This document shows, one piece after another, positions 16,154 through 24,097 of a stretch of DNA of 64,000 bases (within the stretch, counting starts at the first letter, position 1; each line of letters begins with the position of its first letter). A program made the translations under genes and the position numbers. This DNA is from Clostridiales bacterium (GTDB lineage Bacteria; Bacillota; Clostridia; Saccharofermentanales; DTU023), in contig SFFI01000004.1 in NCBI GenBank assembly GCA_004556925.1, positions 1 to 64,000 on the forward strand, in the 5' to 3' direction. The notes beneath the pieces were generated by a model. It ran no database searches and was not told the origin of the DNA. It saw nothing but the letters and a program-made list of their open reading frames with translations.

Positions 16154-17068
16154 TTAACCCCAAAGTTTTGCGGGGTACCTCCCTTGGTCAATCAGCGTTT
16201 TTATAGAGGCCACAACGTGCGGCTTGTCTTCTTTATAGGTTACCCCAATCCATTGGTCAGCACTTTCCTTACAGTGTACATGCAGTTCGCCTGCCTGGAT
16301 CAGACTGCCAATACGCTCAGGCAGCAGGTACTCTGCTTTTAAGGGGTTGTGAGCCAGAGCGGTTTCTAAGAAGGGGGGAAATCCCGCCTGTAATTGGTCT
16401 ACAAAACTGGGGTCAAAGCCCCAAAAGTTCATAGAGCAAGGGGCATCCTTAGCCACATGTCCATAGGTCTGGCCCTCATCCTGCGAATACCGCACGCAAT
16501 CCCCATCTGCCTCTAGGCGGAAACGCTCTACCAGCGAACGCAGGCTATGACCCTGGTCAATATCACAAATAGCCCGGGTCACATAGCCATGGGGAGATAA
16601 GGTATTTTCGAGGATATAGTTGACCAAGAGGGCATGACCAGGTTGAGATTCCTGCTTCAAATAGTCATAGACCAAATGGTAGGCCTGGGGGCCGTAGTAG
16701 TCATCCGAGTTAATCACAGCAAAGGGAGCGTCTAAAACCTCTCGAGCGGCCAGTACGGCATGGGCAGTGCCCCAGGGTTTGATCCGGCCTTCTGGCAGTC
16801 TATAGCCCTCGGGCAGGTCTTCCAATCTTTGGGGGCAATAAGTCAGCTCCAGGTCTGCCGGCATACGGCTGCCAATTGCCTCCTTGAAGAGGCTTTCATC
16901 ATCACCAATAATAAAAACAACCCGCTTAAAGCCCGCCTGTACCGCATCATAAAGGGAATACTCCATAAGAATCTCCCCGTGGGGTCCTAGGGGATCAATT
17001 TGCTTGAGTCCCCCATAGCGGGAGCCTAGACCGGCAGCTAAGATAAGTAAAATAGGTTCTGGAGACAT
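16154..17068 (-). CDS. Sugar-nucleotidyltransferase (NTP_transferase family)
   Basis: The 304 residues start with the nucleotide-binding signature LAAGLGSRYGGLKQIDPLGP (9-28). They continue with VVFIIGDDE and the metal-site Asp pair in FAVINSDDYYGPQAYHL (about 119). Such proteins join a sugar-1-phosphate to UTP, CTP or GTP, and the substrate cannot be fixed from sequence. The group is close to GalU-like proteins but not GalU itself. It is the first gene of the long minus-strand operon, with a promoter and operator-like dyad directly upstream. Confidence 0.88.
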   Translation of the reverse strand: MSPEPILLILAAGLGSRYGGLKQIDPLGPHGEILMEYSLYDAVQAGFKRVVFIIGDDESLFKEAIGSRMPADLELTYCPQRLEDLPEGYRLPEGRIKPWGTAHAVLAAREVLDAPFAVINSDDYYGPQAYHLVYDYLKQESQPGHALLVNYILENTLSPHGYVTRAICDIDQGHSLRSLVERFRLEADGDCVRYSQDEGQTYGHVAKDAPCSMNFWGFDPSFVDQLQAGFPPFLETALAHNPLKAEYLLPERIGSLIQAGELHVHCKESADQWIGVTYKEDKPHVVASIKTLIDQGRYPAKLWG

Positions 17069-17099
17069 GACTAACCTCTTTCCATTAAGCCTTCAAGGC

Positions 17100-17126
17100 A
17101 ATATCTTCTGTATAAAAGATATTATA
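17100..17126 (-). promoter_or_regulatory. -10 box overlapped by an operator-like dyad, upstream of the long operon
   Basis: Minus-strand -10 TATAAT (17121-17126) overlaps a perfect 8-bp dyad, AATATCTT (17100-17107) and AAGATATT (17116-17123), with an 8-bp spacer. The -35 region is poor (CTTTCT at 17-bp spacing). A repressor or activator site is a reasonable inference. Confidence 0.55.
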
Positions 17127-17171
17127 CTGAGCTGGCCAGGGAAAGAAAGTAGAAAGCTAGAGAAAAAGTGA

Positions 17172-17201
17172 GAAGCCGCTCATCATATGACCAGCGGCTT
17201 C
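17172..17201 (-). terminator. Terminator after the flavoprotein remnant
   Basis: GAAGCCGCT (17172-17180) pairs with AGCGGCTTC (17193-17201). On the minus strand a T-rich tail follows (TCACTTTTTCT). Confidence 0.75.
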
Positions 17202-17208
17202 CGTTTCT

Positions 17209-17847
17209 TTATTTATTCTTGAGGGCATTGACCCCAGCTATCTGGCCTGTAATGACAGCTTCTGAGAGGTTAGCCCCCTTGGGGAAGATGTTGGGGAAGA
17301 AGGAGCCCAAGGAGTCCGCTGTGTAGAGGTGGGGAATAATATACCCCCTGGTATCCAGGACCTGGCAAGCCACATTCCGGCGGGGCCCACCTAGTGTGGC
17401 TTCCAAAACCGGAGTTAAAGGAAGGGCGTAGTAGGGTCCATTTTCATCTAGGGCAAAGAGATTTTGTGCTCGACGGCCCAATTGGGGATCACGGCCATCC
17501 CAGCAGAAACCTTGGTAGTCCGCGAACTGAGCTTCTAAATCAGCAGGGTCAAGCTGGATCGCCAGGGCAAGGTTGGCTATGCTATCAGCTTTGATGATCT
17601 TACCGGCTGTGACTTCCTCCAGATTGTCTTGTGACCAGCCCTGGGCCAGAGGCGCCTGGGTTAGGCCCTTATGGTCCAAAATGGCCCAAGCTTGGGAAGG
17701 AATCTCTTGGGCGCGCCATTCACCTGTGCGGTAAATGTGGCCTTGACGGACCAGGGCACCCTCATCGCTAAAGCGTCGGCCATTTGGCCCGACGACAAAG
17801 CAGGACCGGCCACCCAGCTGGTACCTCTTTGCAATAAGATAGGTATC
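17209..17847 (-). pseudogene. Truncated FAD-dependent fumarate reductase/succinate dehydrogenase-like flavoprotein
   Basis: An open frame of about 212 codons follows an in-frame TAG at 17848-17850. It reads like the C-terminal half of FAD_binding_2 flavoproteins: VVGPNGRRFSDEG (about 20), ALPLTPVLEATLGG, and the C-terminal FAD-contact region GANLSEAVITGQIAGVNA. The N-terminal dinucleotide-binding GxGxxG motif is absent, and there is no plausible ATG at the left end. A TTG at 17679 would give only 156 aa. I infer a gene that lost its 5' half. Its terminator is still in place downstream. Confidence 0.75.
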
Positions 17848-18004
17848 CTAGTTTGTCAATTTAGCTTATAACGCGTGATTGGTCCTAACCTCCCCACAAA
17901 GGATGATTTTTTTTGGTCGACAAGGTTCTAACATAGGGTAAACGAGCAAGGTAACGGGGCTCGAAAAAACCCCAGCCTGCCTTGCAACTATGGAGGTAAG
18001 CAAA

Positions 18005-18586
18005 ATGAAGAAAAAATTAGGAATTCTGTGTTTGATCGCAGTCATTCTCTTTACAGGCGTCAGCTGTTCAGGTGGCAACACTAAGGGCGGAGAGCTGGAC
18101 AAGGCGAAAAAATCTGCAGAAGCTTTCGTCGATGCCCTGATTAAGTTTGATGCCACCGAACTCAAAAAGCATATGGCCGAAGCCGAACTGGAGGACTTTT
18201 CGGACGATGATTTATCGGAAGACACGTTCGCCGACGACGAGGGCTTTGATTTTATGGGGGATGTGATTAAAAACACCAGCATCAAATTTAAGTCGGGCGA
18301 GATCAAGCCTGAGGATAAGGAAACCCAATTGACCTATGAGATGACCCGGTCTGACCTTAGCGCCATCATGAAGGAACTAGAAGATCAGGTCAAAAAGGGC
18401 GGTGAGGATATCGTACCCTCCATTGATGTCAAGAAAATCGCCAACAAGACTATGGATCTCACCATTGATCTGGTGAAGGAAAAAGATGAATGGAAGGTCA
18501 CCCACGCTGACGATTTGGTCATGACGATTTGGGGGGTGGATGAGATTATGGAATATGTCTTCGGGAACATGGGCGGAGAAGAATAA
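18005..18586 (+). CDS. Small exported lipoprotein of unknown function
   Basis: I chose the ATG at 18005, which has GGAGG eight bases upstream; the upstream GTG/ATG at 17990 would put that site inside the gene. The 193 residues begin MKKKLGILCLIAVILFTGVS and then the lipobox Cys, so it is predicted to be lipid-anchored outside the membrane. The rest is acidic, about 170 residues with a FSDDDLSEDTFADDEGFDF stretch. It resembles small DUF4878/DUF5105-like NTF2-fold lipoproteins by its EKDEWKVTHAD end, a weak match only. It is monocistronic with its own terminator. Confidence 0.82.
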   Translation: MKKKLGILCLIAVILFTGVSCSGGNTKGGELDKAKKSAEAFVDALIKFDATELKKHMAEAELEDFSDDDLSEDTFADDEGFDFMGDVIKNTSIKFKSGEIKPEDKETQLTYEMTRSDLSAIMKELEDQVKKGGEDIVPSIDVKKIANKTMDLTIDLVKEKDEWKVTHADDLVMTIWGVDEIMEYVFGNMGGEE

Positions 18587-18644
18587 ACTCAGGCTCTTAT
18601 GTAGGGGAATAGACCCCTAAGAGCACATCCCCTCTTAGATCAGA

Positions 18645-18690
18645 GGCTTGCCCCTTGGCAGCATATACTTGGCAGGGGGCAAGCCCTTTT
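18645..18690 (+). terminator. Terminator of the lipoprotein gene
   Basis: GGCTTGCCCC (18645-18654) pairs with GGGGCAAGCC (18676-18685), followed by CTTTTATT. It lies between the plus-strand lipoprotein and the minus-strand ppk1 end. Confidence 0.85.
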
Positions 18691-18703
18691 ATTGCGCACT
18701 GCC

Positions 18704-20893
18704 TTATTTGTCCCGAGGACCAAAGCGGGGTTCATAGCGCGTTTGGTGGAGAGGATCGGGCCTGGCTTCCTGGGCAGCGCTGATAGCGCGCCGGCAAAGC
18801 TCAATTTGAGAATCCAGCAGGTCCTTGCCCCGGCGATCAATCCGCTTATAAGTCCCCGATGACAGTTCAATTCTCGCCCGCTCTGTATCTTGGAGTCCCA
18901 GGCTTAAGATCTCGAAAATCCTGCGCCGGCAAGCTTCGTCATAGACCGGGGTCACCAGTTCAATCCTCCGGTCTAGATTTCTCGGCATCCAGTCGGCAGA
19001 CCCAATCAAGAGGTCTTCTTCTCCCCCGTTGTAATAATAGAAAATCCGCGAATGCTCCAAGAAACGACCGACCAGGCTCCGGACTTCAATATTTTCTGAC
19101 AAGCCCTGGATGCCAGGCCGGAGGCAGGAAATCCCACGCACAATCAGGCGGATGATAACCCCAGCTTGGGATGCGGCATAAAGTTCTGCTATGATGACCG
19201 GATCAACCAGGGAGTTCATCTTAGCCACGATCATGGCCCTATGGCCCTTTCGTGCTTGGTCAGCCTCCTGGCGGATGCGGAAAATTGTATCATCCCTCAA
19301 CCAGCGGGGAGCCGGGATAATCTGCTTCCAGCTGTAGGGCAGAGAATAACCAGAAATCATATTGAAAAAATTAGAGGCGTCATCGCCTAGGCTCTCGTTG
19401 CAAGACCAGAGGCCAATATCTGTGTAAATCTTCGCAGTCGTATCATTATAATTGCCTGTCCCCACATGCACATAGCGCCTGAGGCCATCCTCCTCTTCAC
19501 GAACAATCAGAGTGATCTTCGAGTGGGTCTTGAGACCCTTGAGGCCATAAAGAACATGGCAGCCTGCCCGCTCCAATTGTCTGGCCCAATGGATATTATT
19601 CGCCTCGTCAAAACGGGCTTTGAGTTCTACCAGCACCATGACCTGCTTACCTGCTAAGGCGGCATTGGCCAGTGCCTTAACAATGGGAGATTGGCCAGAT
19701 ACCCGGTAGAGGGTCTGCTTAATGGCGAGAACTTGGGGGTCTTGGGCTGCTCGCTCAATCACATCAATAGTGGGCTGGAAGCTTTCGTAGGGATGGTGGA
19801 GGAGGATATCCCCCTGGCGAATACAGGCAAAGGGATCAGGATCGGCTAGAAAGCCCGGTGACGCTTGGGGACTAAAGGCCGGGTATTGGAGGTCGGGCCG
19901 GGGTAAGGCCTTCATAATAGCCCGGACCAGGAGAAGGTCGACAGGACCGCGGACCCGGAAAATTTGTTCATCCGGCAGGTCCAAAACCTGCTTGAAGATC
20001 TTGCGCACGGCCTTGGGGGCCTGGTGTTCAATCTCCAGGCGAATGACTTGTCCCCGCTTGCGGAGTTCTAGGCGTTCTTCAATCTCGGCCAGGAGGTCTG
20101 CGCTTTCATCTTCATCAATATCAAAGTCTGCATCCCGCATGACGCGGAAAGCATAGACAGCAGTAATCTCCTGGTTGTCAAAAAGGCGGTCTAAAAATAA
20201 ACGGATGACATCTTCTAAAAGGACAAAGTCCTGACGGCCGACTTGGGTCGCCTTGAGTTTAACTAGCCGAGGGAGGTTGGCCGGGACCTGGATGAGGGCA
20301 AAGGGGGGCAGGTTGTCCTCTCCCCTAGCAGTATCCTCCGCTTCTTCTAGCATCACGATCAGGTTGAGCGACCGAGTCGCCAACAAGGGAAAGGGGCGGG
20401 AAGCGTCCACCGCCATGGGGGTCAGGACCGGGAAAACACGCTTGGTAAAATAGGCCTCTAACTCCGCTTTTTGACCCTCGTTTAAAAGGTTCAGGGGCAA
20501 GAGGAAAACCCCTTCCGCCTCCAAGGCCGGTACGATTTGCCGGGTATAAGTAGAATATTGCTTTTTGAAAAATGCCTTATTGCTCTCTAAGAGCTTGGCT
20601 AGCTGTGCCTGGGGACTAAGACCAGCGGGGTCTAGACGACTGCCACCGGCTTCTATGATATTAATCAAGGAGGCTATACGGATGGTCGTATATTCATCTA
20701 AATTGCTGCAAGTAATGGCCAGGAAGTTGAGGCGCTCGTAAAGTGGGTTATTTTTATCACGGGCCTCTTCCAAACAGCGGTCATTAAATTCCATCCAAGA
20801 CAATTCTCGGTTGAGATAGGCCGGTTCGTCAGGGGCCAGGGGGGCACGGGCTTCTGGCCGATCAAAGGTATCGATTAGCTCTTGGTAAAACAT
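18704..20893 (-). CDS. ppk1: Polyphosphate kinase 1
   Basis: PPK1 polymerises the gamma-phosphate of ATP into polyphosphate at the membrane. The 729 residues follow the four-domain plan: N-terminal YLNRELSWMEFNDRCLEEA (about 26-44), the head domain, and two PLD-like C-domains. The autophosphorylated His lies in GLKTHSKITLIVREE, with HVGTGNYNDTTAKIYTD after it. AGGAG precedes the ATG. It lies 14 bp downstream of ppx, so synthesis and breakdown genes share a transcript. Confidence 0.97.
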   Translation of the reverse strand: MFYQELIDTFDRPEARAPLAPDEPAYLNRELSWMEFNDRCLEEARDKNNPLYERLNFLAITCSNLDEYTTIRIASLINIIEAGGSRLDPAGLSPQAQLAKLLESNKAFFKKQYSTYTRQIVPALEAEGVFLLPLNLLNEGQKAELEAYFTKRVFPVLTPMAVDASRPFPLLATRSLNLIVMLEEAEDTARGEDNLPPFALIQVPANLPRLVKLKATQVGRQDFVLLEDVIRLFLDRLFDNQEITAVYAFRVMRDADFDIDEDESADLLAEIEERLELRKRGQVIRLEIEHQAPKAVRKIFKQVLDLPDEQIFRVRGPVDLLLVRAIMKALPRPDLQYPAFSPQASPGFLADPDPFACIRQGDILLHHPYESFQPTIDVIERAAQDPQVLAIKQTLYRVSGQSPIVKALANAALAGKQVMVLVELKARFDEANNIHWARQLERAGCHVLYGLKGLKTHSKITLIVREEEDGLRRYVHVGTGNYNDTTAKIYTDIGLWSCNESLGDDASNFFNMISGYSLPYSWKQIIPAPRWLRDDTIFRIRQEADQARKGHRAMIVAKMNSLVDPVIIAELYAASQAGVIIRLIVRGISCLRPGIQGLSENIEVRSLVGRFLEHSRIFYYYNGGEEDLLIGSADWMPRNLDRRIELVTPVYDEACRRRIFEILSLGLQDTERARIELSSGTYKRIDRRGKDLLDSQIELCRRAISAAQEARPDPLHQTRYEPRFGPRDK

Positions 20894-20907
20894 GAAGCGT
20901 TTTCTCC

Positions 20908-22446
20908 TTAGTTTTGGGGCAGCATACGGGCCACAAATTCACTCTTGGTTAAAAAGACTTGGTCAAAGAAGGCCTTAGCTTGTTCCAGATTCCAAAGTTC
21001 CAGCGTGATATCCTCAGAAGAATAGAGGCTAAAACGGGGCCTCCCCTTTTTGTTTTGGACCCGGACTCGGGCAATTTTTTGCCGATGGCTAATATCCATG
21101 GCATTCGCCAGCATCAAAATCGCTGCCAGTTTGAAAAGGCGGAGTGATCTCGCCTGATCATGAGAATGGTCCATGTCCATATCCTGGAGATGATGCAAGT
21201 CATGGACATAAATGAGTTCGGCCAAAAACTCCATATCTGAATTCGACATCCCCGGGATTTCCAGGGATCGGACAATATCGTAGGACCTCCGGTCATCCTT
21301 ACTGATACTGATATATTTACCGACATTGTGCAGAATGGCTGCCAATTGGAGCATTTCCCGATCAGAGGCCTCCAGGCCGTGGAGCTTTTTGGTCTCATCA
21401 AAGATCTCTAGGGCTAGTTTTTCGACTTGACCACAATGGGCTTGGTCTGTCTTGTAGTGCTGTGAAATAGCCCTAGCTAGGCTGAGGCGATCTGCGGAAA
21501 AGTCGTGCTTGATCTGGTAACGGACTTCCCGCATGGCATAGGCTAAAATAATCCCTTCTTCCATATTGGTATCAGGCAAATAGGCCTGATGGAGGTCCGT
21601 GAAGCGAAAAACCTCGCCAACAATCAGGGCTGTGGGCAGGAGAAGCTTGACGTGCTCAGAAGGAATATGGTCTTCCCGTATCAGGGCTTGGCCTGTTTTG
21701 CGGGTAAGAATTTTAAGGGCTTTTTGCAAATCTTCCTGGCTTAAAAGGGTCTGACTAGCTGAGCTTAAGCCCGCAAGCTGGCGGATATAAAAGAGGTTAC
21801 TGCCATTCAGGATGAGGTGCTTGACCTGGTCCACCCGGTTTTCATGAGACTTATAGTAGGCCAGATCACCTGAAATAAACTCTAAAACATAGTCCTCAAA
21901 GTTACGCGTGTGTTCCCGGAGCTCCTCTAGGACCGAAGCAATCCGCAGAGAGCCAAGCTTCATGTTTTGCGTGTTCAGGAGCCGTCCCTGGTCGTAAAGG
22001 GTAAATTGGATAGAGCCTGCACCCAGTTCCACAGCCAGGGTAGGCTCCATGATTATCTGGTCGAAATCCTGGAGTTTATGAGACAGGGCTAGGAGTTGAT
22101 AATAGACTTGGTCATTATTGGAGAGGACATCCACATCAAGGCCGGTCTGCCGTTGGATAAGATCAAGAATAAAAAGTCGATTGCCAGCCTCCCGGATGGC
22201 CGATTCGGCTACAGCCACAAGCTCGATATGGGGATATTCCTTGAGTTTTAGTTGGAAGTCTGCCAGGACATCCATGAGCTCCACAATTTTTTCTTCCGAG
22301 ATTGCACCTTCAGAATAGGTATCCCTGCCAAAAGCCAAGGCCCTACTCACCTTTTCCAGAAGTTGGGGGCACTCCCGATTGCGCAGCTGGCATATGCTGA
22401 GCGAAATCTCATGAGAGCCTAAATTGATCACTGCCAGATAACGCAT
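20908..22446 (-). CDS. ppx: Exopolyphosphatase / Ppx-GppA phosphatase with C-terminal HD-like domain
   Basis: Removes terminal phosphate from polyphosphate or pppGpp. Residues 1-300 form the actin-like Ppx/GppA domain: INLGSHEISLSI at the start, VAVAESAIREAGN, and ELGAGSIQFTLYDQG for phosphate binding. Residues 320-510 are an HD-type helical domain, but the signature His-Asp is His-Asn (AAILHNVGKYIS). The first motif INLGS also differs from the usual IDxGS, so catalytic competence may be altered. An AGGGAGGT site precedes the ATG. Confidence 0.9.
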   Translation of the reverse strand: MRYLAVINLGSHEISLSICQLRNRECPQLLEKVSRALAFGRDTYSEGAISEEKIVELMDVLADFQLKLKEYPHIELVAVAESAIREAGNRLFILDLIQRQTGLDVDVLSNNDQVYYQLLALSHKLQDFDQIIMEPTLAVELGAGSIQFTLYDQGRLLNTQNMKLGSLRIASVLEELREHTRNFEDYVLEFISGDLAYYKSHENRVDQVKHLILNGSNLFYIRQLAGLSSASQTLLSQEDLQKALKILTRKTGQALIREDHIPSEHVKLLLPTALIVGEVFRFTDLHQAYLPDTNMEEGIILAYAMREVRYQIKHDFSADRLSLARAISQHYKTDQAHCGQVEKLALEIFDETKKLHGLEASDREMLQLAAILHNVGKYISISKDDRRSYDIVRSLEIPGMSNSDMEFLAELIYVHDLHHLQDMDMDHSHDQARSLRLFKLAAILMLANAMDISHRQKIARVRVQNKKGRPRFSLYSSEDITLELWNLEQAKAFFDQVFLTKSEFVARMLPQN

Positions 22447-22527
22447 ACCGACCTCCCTGGGGAATAAACATAGGCGGATAAAAGGAGCTTTTCTGGCTGG
22501 ACAGCCAGGAAAGACCTAGCCCCTCTT

Positions 22528-22555
22528 ATTCTACTTGGCAAAGTGATTTTCGCAA
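22528..22555 (-). promoter_or_regulatory. Promoter of ppx-ppk1
   Basis: Minus strand: -35 TTGCGA (22550-22555), 16-bp spacer, -10 TAGAAT (22528-22533), about 80 bp before ppx. Confidence 0.6.
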
Positions 22556-22658
22556 GTTAGGTAAGCCAGGATGTGGGCTTTTTACCACTTGTTAACATGA
22601 TTTTAACTATACTCAGCTCACCCATACTTTTCATTTTTCTCACAACTTGCTACTTTTG

Positions 22659-22862
22659 GTTGGCAAGTCCGCTAAATCAGGGATTTGCCAACCTTTTAGA
22701 CGCAGTAGTATTTCAGATTTCCTAGATTTCAGACAAATCTGCAAGTAATGGATGGTTCTCGGCGCCTAAACCACCCATTACTTGCAGGTTTGCCCTCATT
22801 AGCATCCACTTCTTGCAAATTTGCCCGGCGCCCTCTCCCATTAGCTGCAAAAATGCCCGAGA
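22659..22862. repeat. Dispersed palindromic mosaic, small copy (34-bp unit + long hairpin block)
   Basis: The gap 22447-23129 has no gene. It holds one 34-bp palindrome (22659-22692; arms GTTGGCAA and TTTGCCAAC) of the same family as the array at 39467-40018. Next comes a 22-bp imperfect hairpin (CAAATCTGCAAGTAATGG from 22734, partner ending at 22792), then two degenerate TTGCAAAAATGCCCG-like units (about 22802-22862). The same hairpin and units recur at 39242-39380. Short ORFs across it have no sign of being genes. Confidence 0.85.
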
Positions 22863-22967
22863 ATCCGTAAAACCAAAGTACCATGCTCTCAGATCGCCAC
22901 AGCTTACAAGTTGCACTTTGGTTGACAGCACCTATTAGGTTCAAAGAGCAGTCGGCTGGCCTTATTT

Positions 22968-22996
22968 CTGACAGAAGAAGAATTTCATACTATAAT
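22968..22996 (+). promoter_or_regulatory. Promoter of the NYN-domain gene
   Basis: -35 CTGACA (22968-22973), 17-bp spacer, -10 TATAAT (22991-22996), leaving a leader of about 125 nt. Confidence 0.6.
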
Positions 22997-23129
22997 TAAT
23001 GAGTTTGCATGGTAGCTAAGGGCTTTTCACAGCCACTTCCCGCCTCAGCCAGTCCCTTCTCTAAAAGACTAAAGGGCGGATAGGCACAAGGGCGGCCAGG
23101 CAAATAGAAAATCATAGAAAGGAGTCCCT

Positions 23130-24014
23130 ATGGAAGAAAATACCAACACAGAAATCCGGATTGCAGTCCTCATTGATGCCGATAATATTTCCCACCATTA
23201 CGTCCAGCCCATGATGCAAGAGATTGCCCGTTACGGCAACCCCACCATTAAGCGCATTTATGGTGACTGGACCAAGCCTAATCTGGCAGGTTGGAAAAAC
23301 CATCTGCTTGATTATGCCCTCAGTCCTGTGCAGCAATTTGCCTACACAACAGGTAAAAACTCTACCGACTCAGCCCTGATTATTGATGCGATGGATATTT
23401 TATTTTCTGGACGGGCGGAAGCCTTTTGTCTCGTCTCCAGCGATAGTGACTTTACCCGCCTGGCTACCCGCTTGCGTGAAGCGGGTAAAACAGTCTACGG
23501 CATTGGCGAACAGAAAACCCCCAACGCCTTTATAGCCGCCTGTGACCGCTTTATTTATCTGGAAATCTTGCAAGATGAATTTGATGATGATGAGTCAAGC
23601 GACAAGGCTGAACCTGATAAAAATACCAAGGCTAGCAAGTCCACTTCTGCTGGTCGCAGCAAAACGAGTGCCAGTAAAGATAGCAATAAATCCACTAGTA
23701 ACAAGCGGAAATCTCAGAAAAAGGCTCTGGAGCATGTGGATGACAAGCTCATCCACCTCATTGACCAGAGCATCCAGGACTTAGAAGATGAAGACGGCTG
23801 GGCCTATCTAGGCGAATTAGGTCAGCTTTTGACCAAAAAGCAGCCTTCTTTTGATGCCCGTAACTACGGTTTTGCTAAGCTCTCTAGCTTGCTCCTGTCC
23901 ATCGGCCGTTATGAGATGGACAACAAGGAAGTGACCAAGGGCCACGGCAAGCAACTTTTTGTCCGCCGCAAAAACGACCCCAACCGGATCAAAAAGAACG
24001 AAAGAGCCTTTTAG
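23130..24014 (+). CDS. NYN-domain (LabA/DUF88-type) putative RNase with C-terminal OST-HTH/LOTUS domain
   Basis: Residues 9-150 form a PIN-like NYN nuclease domain with the acidic residues expected at the metal site: LIDADNIS (15-22), KNSTDSALIIDAMD (about 72-85) and SSDSDFTRLATRLREAG (about 99-115). A Ser/Lys-rich linker (about 160-205) leads to an OST-HTH domain (about 210-290; YLGELGQLLTKKQPSFDARN) ending in LFVRRK. NYN-LOTUS proteins are thought to cut or bind RNA, and the bacterial target is unknown. GGAG precedes the ATG. It is monocistronic. Confidence 0.9.
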   Translation: MEENTNTEIRIAVLIDADNISHHYVQPMMQEIARYGNPTIKRIYGDWTKPNLAGWKNHLLDYALSPVQQFAYTTGKNSTDSALIIDAMDILFSGRAEAFCLVSSDSDFTRLATRLREAGKTVYGIGEQKTPNAFIAACDRFIYLEILQDEFDDDESSDKAEPDKNTKASKSTSAGRSKTSASKDSNKSTSNKRKSQKKALEHVDDKLIHLIDQSIQDLEDEDGWAYLGELGQLLTKKQPSFDARNYGFAKLSSLLLSIGRYEMDNKEVTKGHGKQLFVRRKNDPNRIKKNERAF

Positions 24015-24055
24015 CAAAAGCTAAAGGCCCTTTCGGACAAGAAGATAATTCTTGT

Positions 24056-24085
24056 GCACTGCCTCCCCAAATGGGGAGGCAGTGC
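24056..24085. terminator. Bidirectional terminator
   Basis: GCACTGCCTCCCC (24056-24068) pairs perfectly over 13 bp with GGGGAGGCAGTGC (24073-24085) around AAAT. It separates the convergent NYN and permease genes. Confidence 0.88.
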
Positions 24086-24097
24086 TTGTTTCAGAAC

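Noticed and set aside
22722..22944. Overlapping minus-strand ORFs of 69-71 codons
   Set aside because: They lie across hairpin repeats and the NYN promoter region, with no family resemblance.
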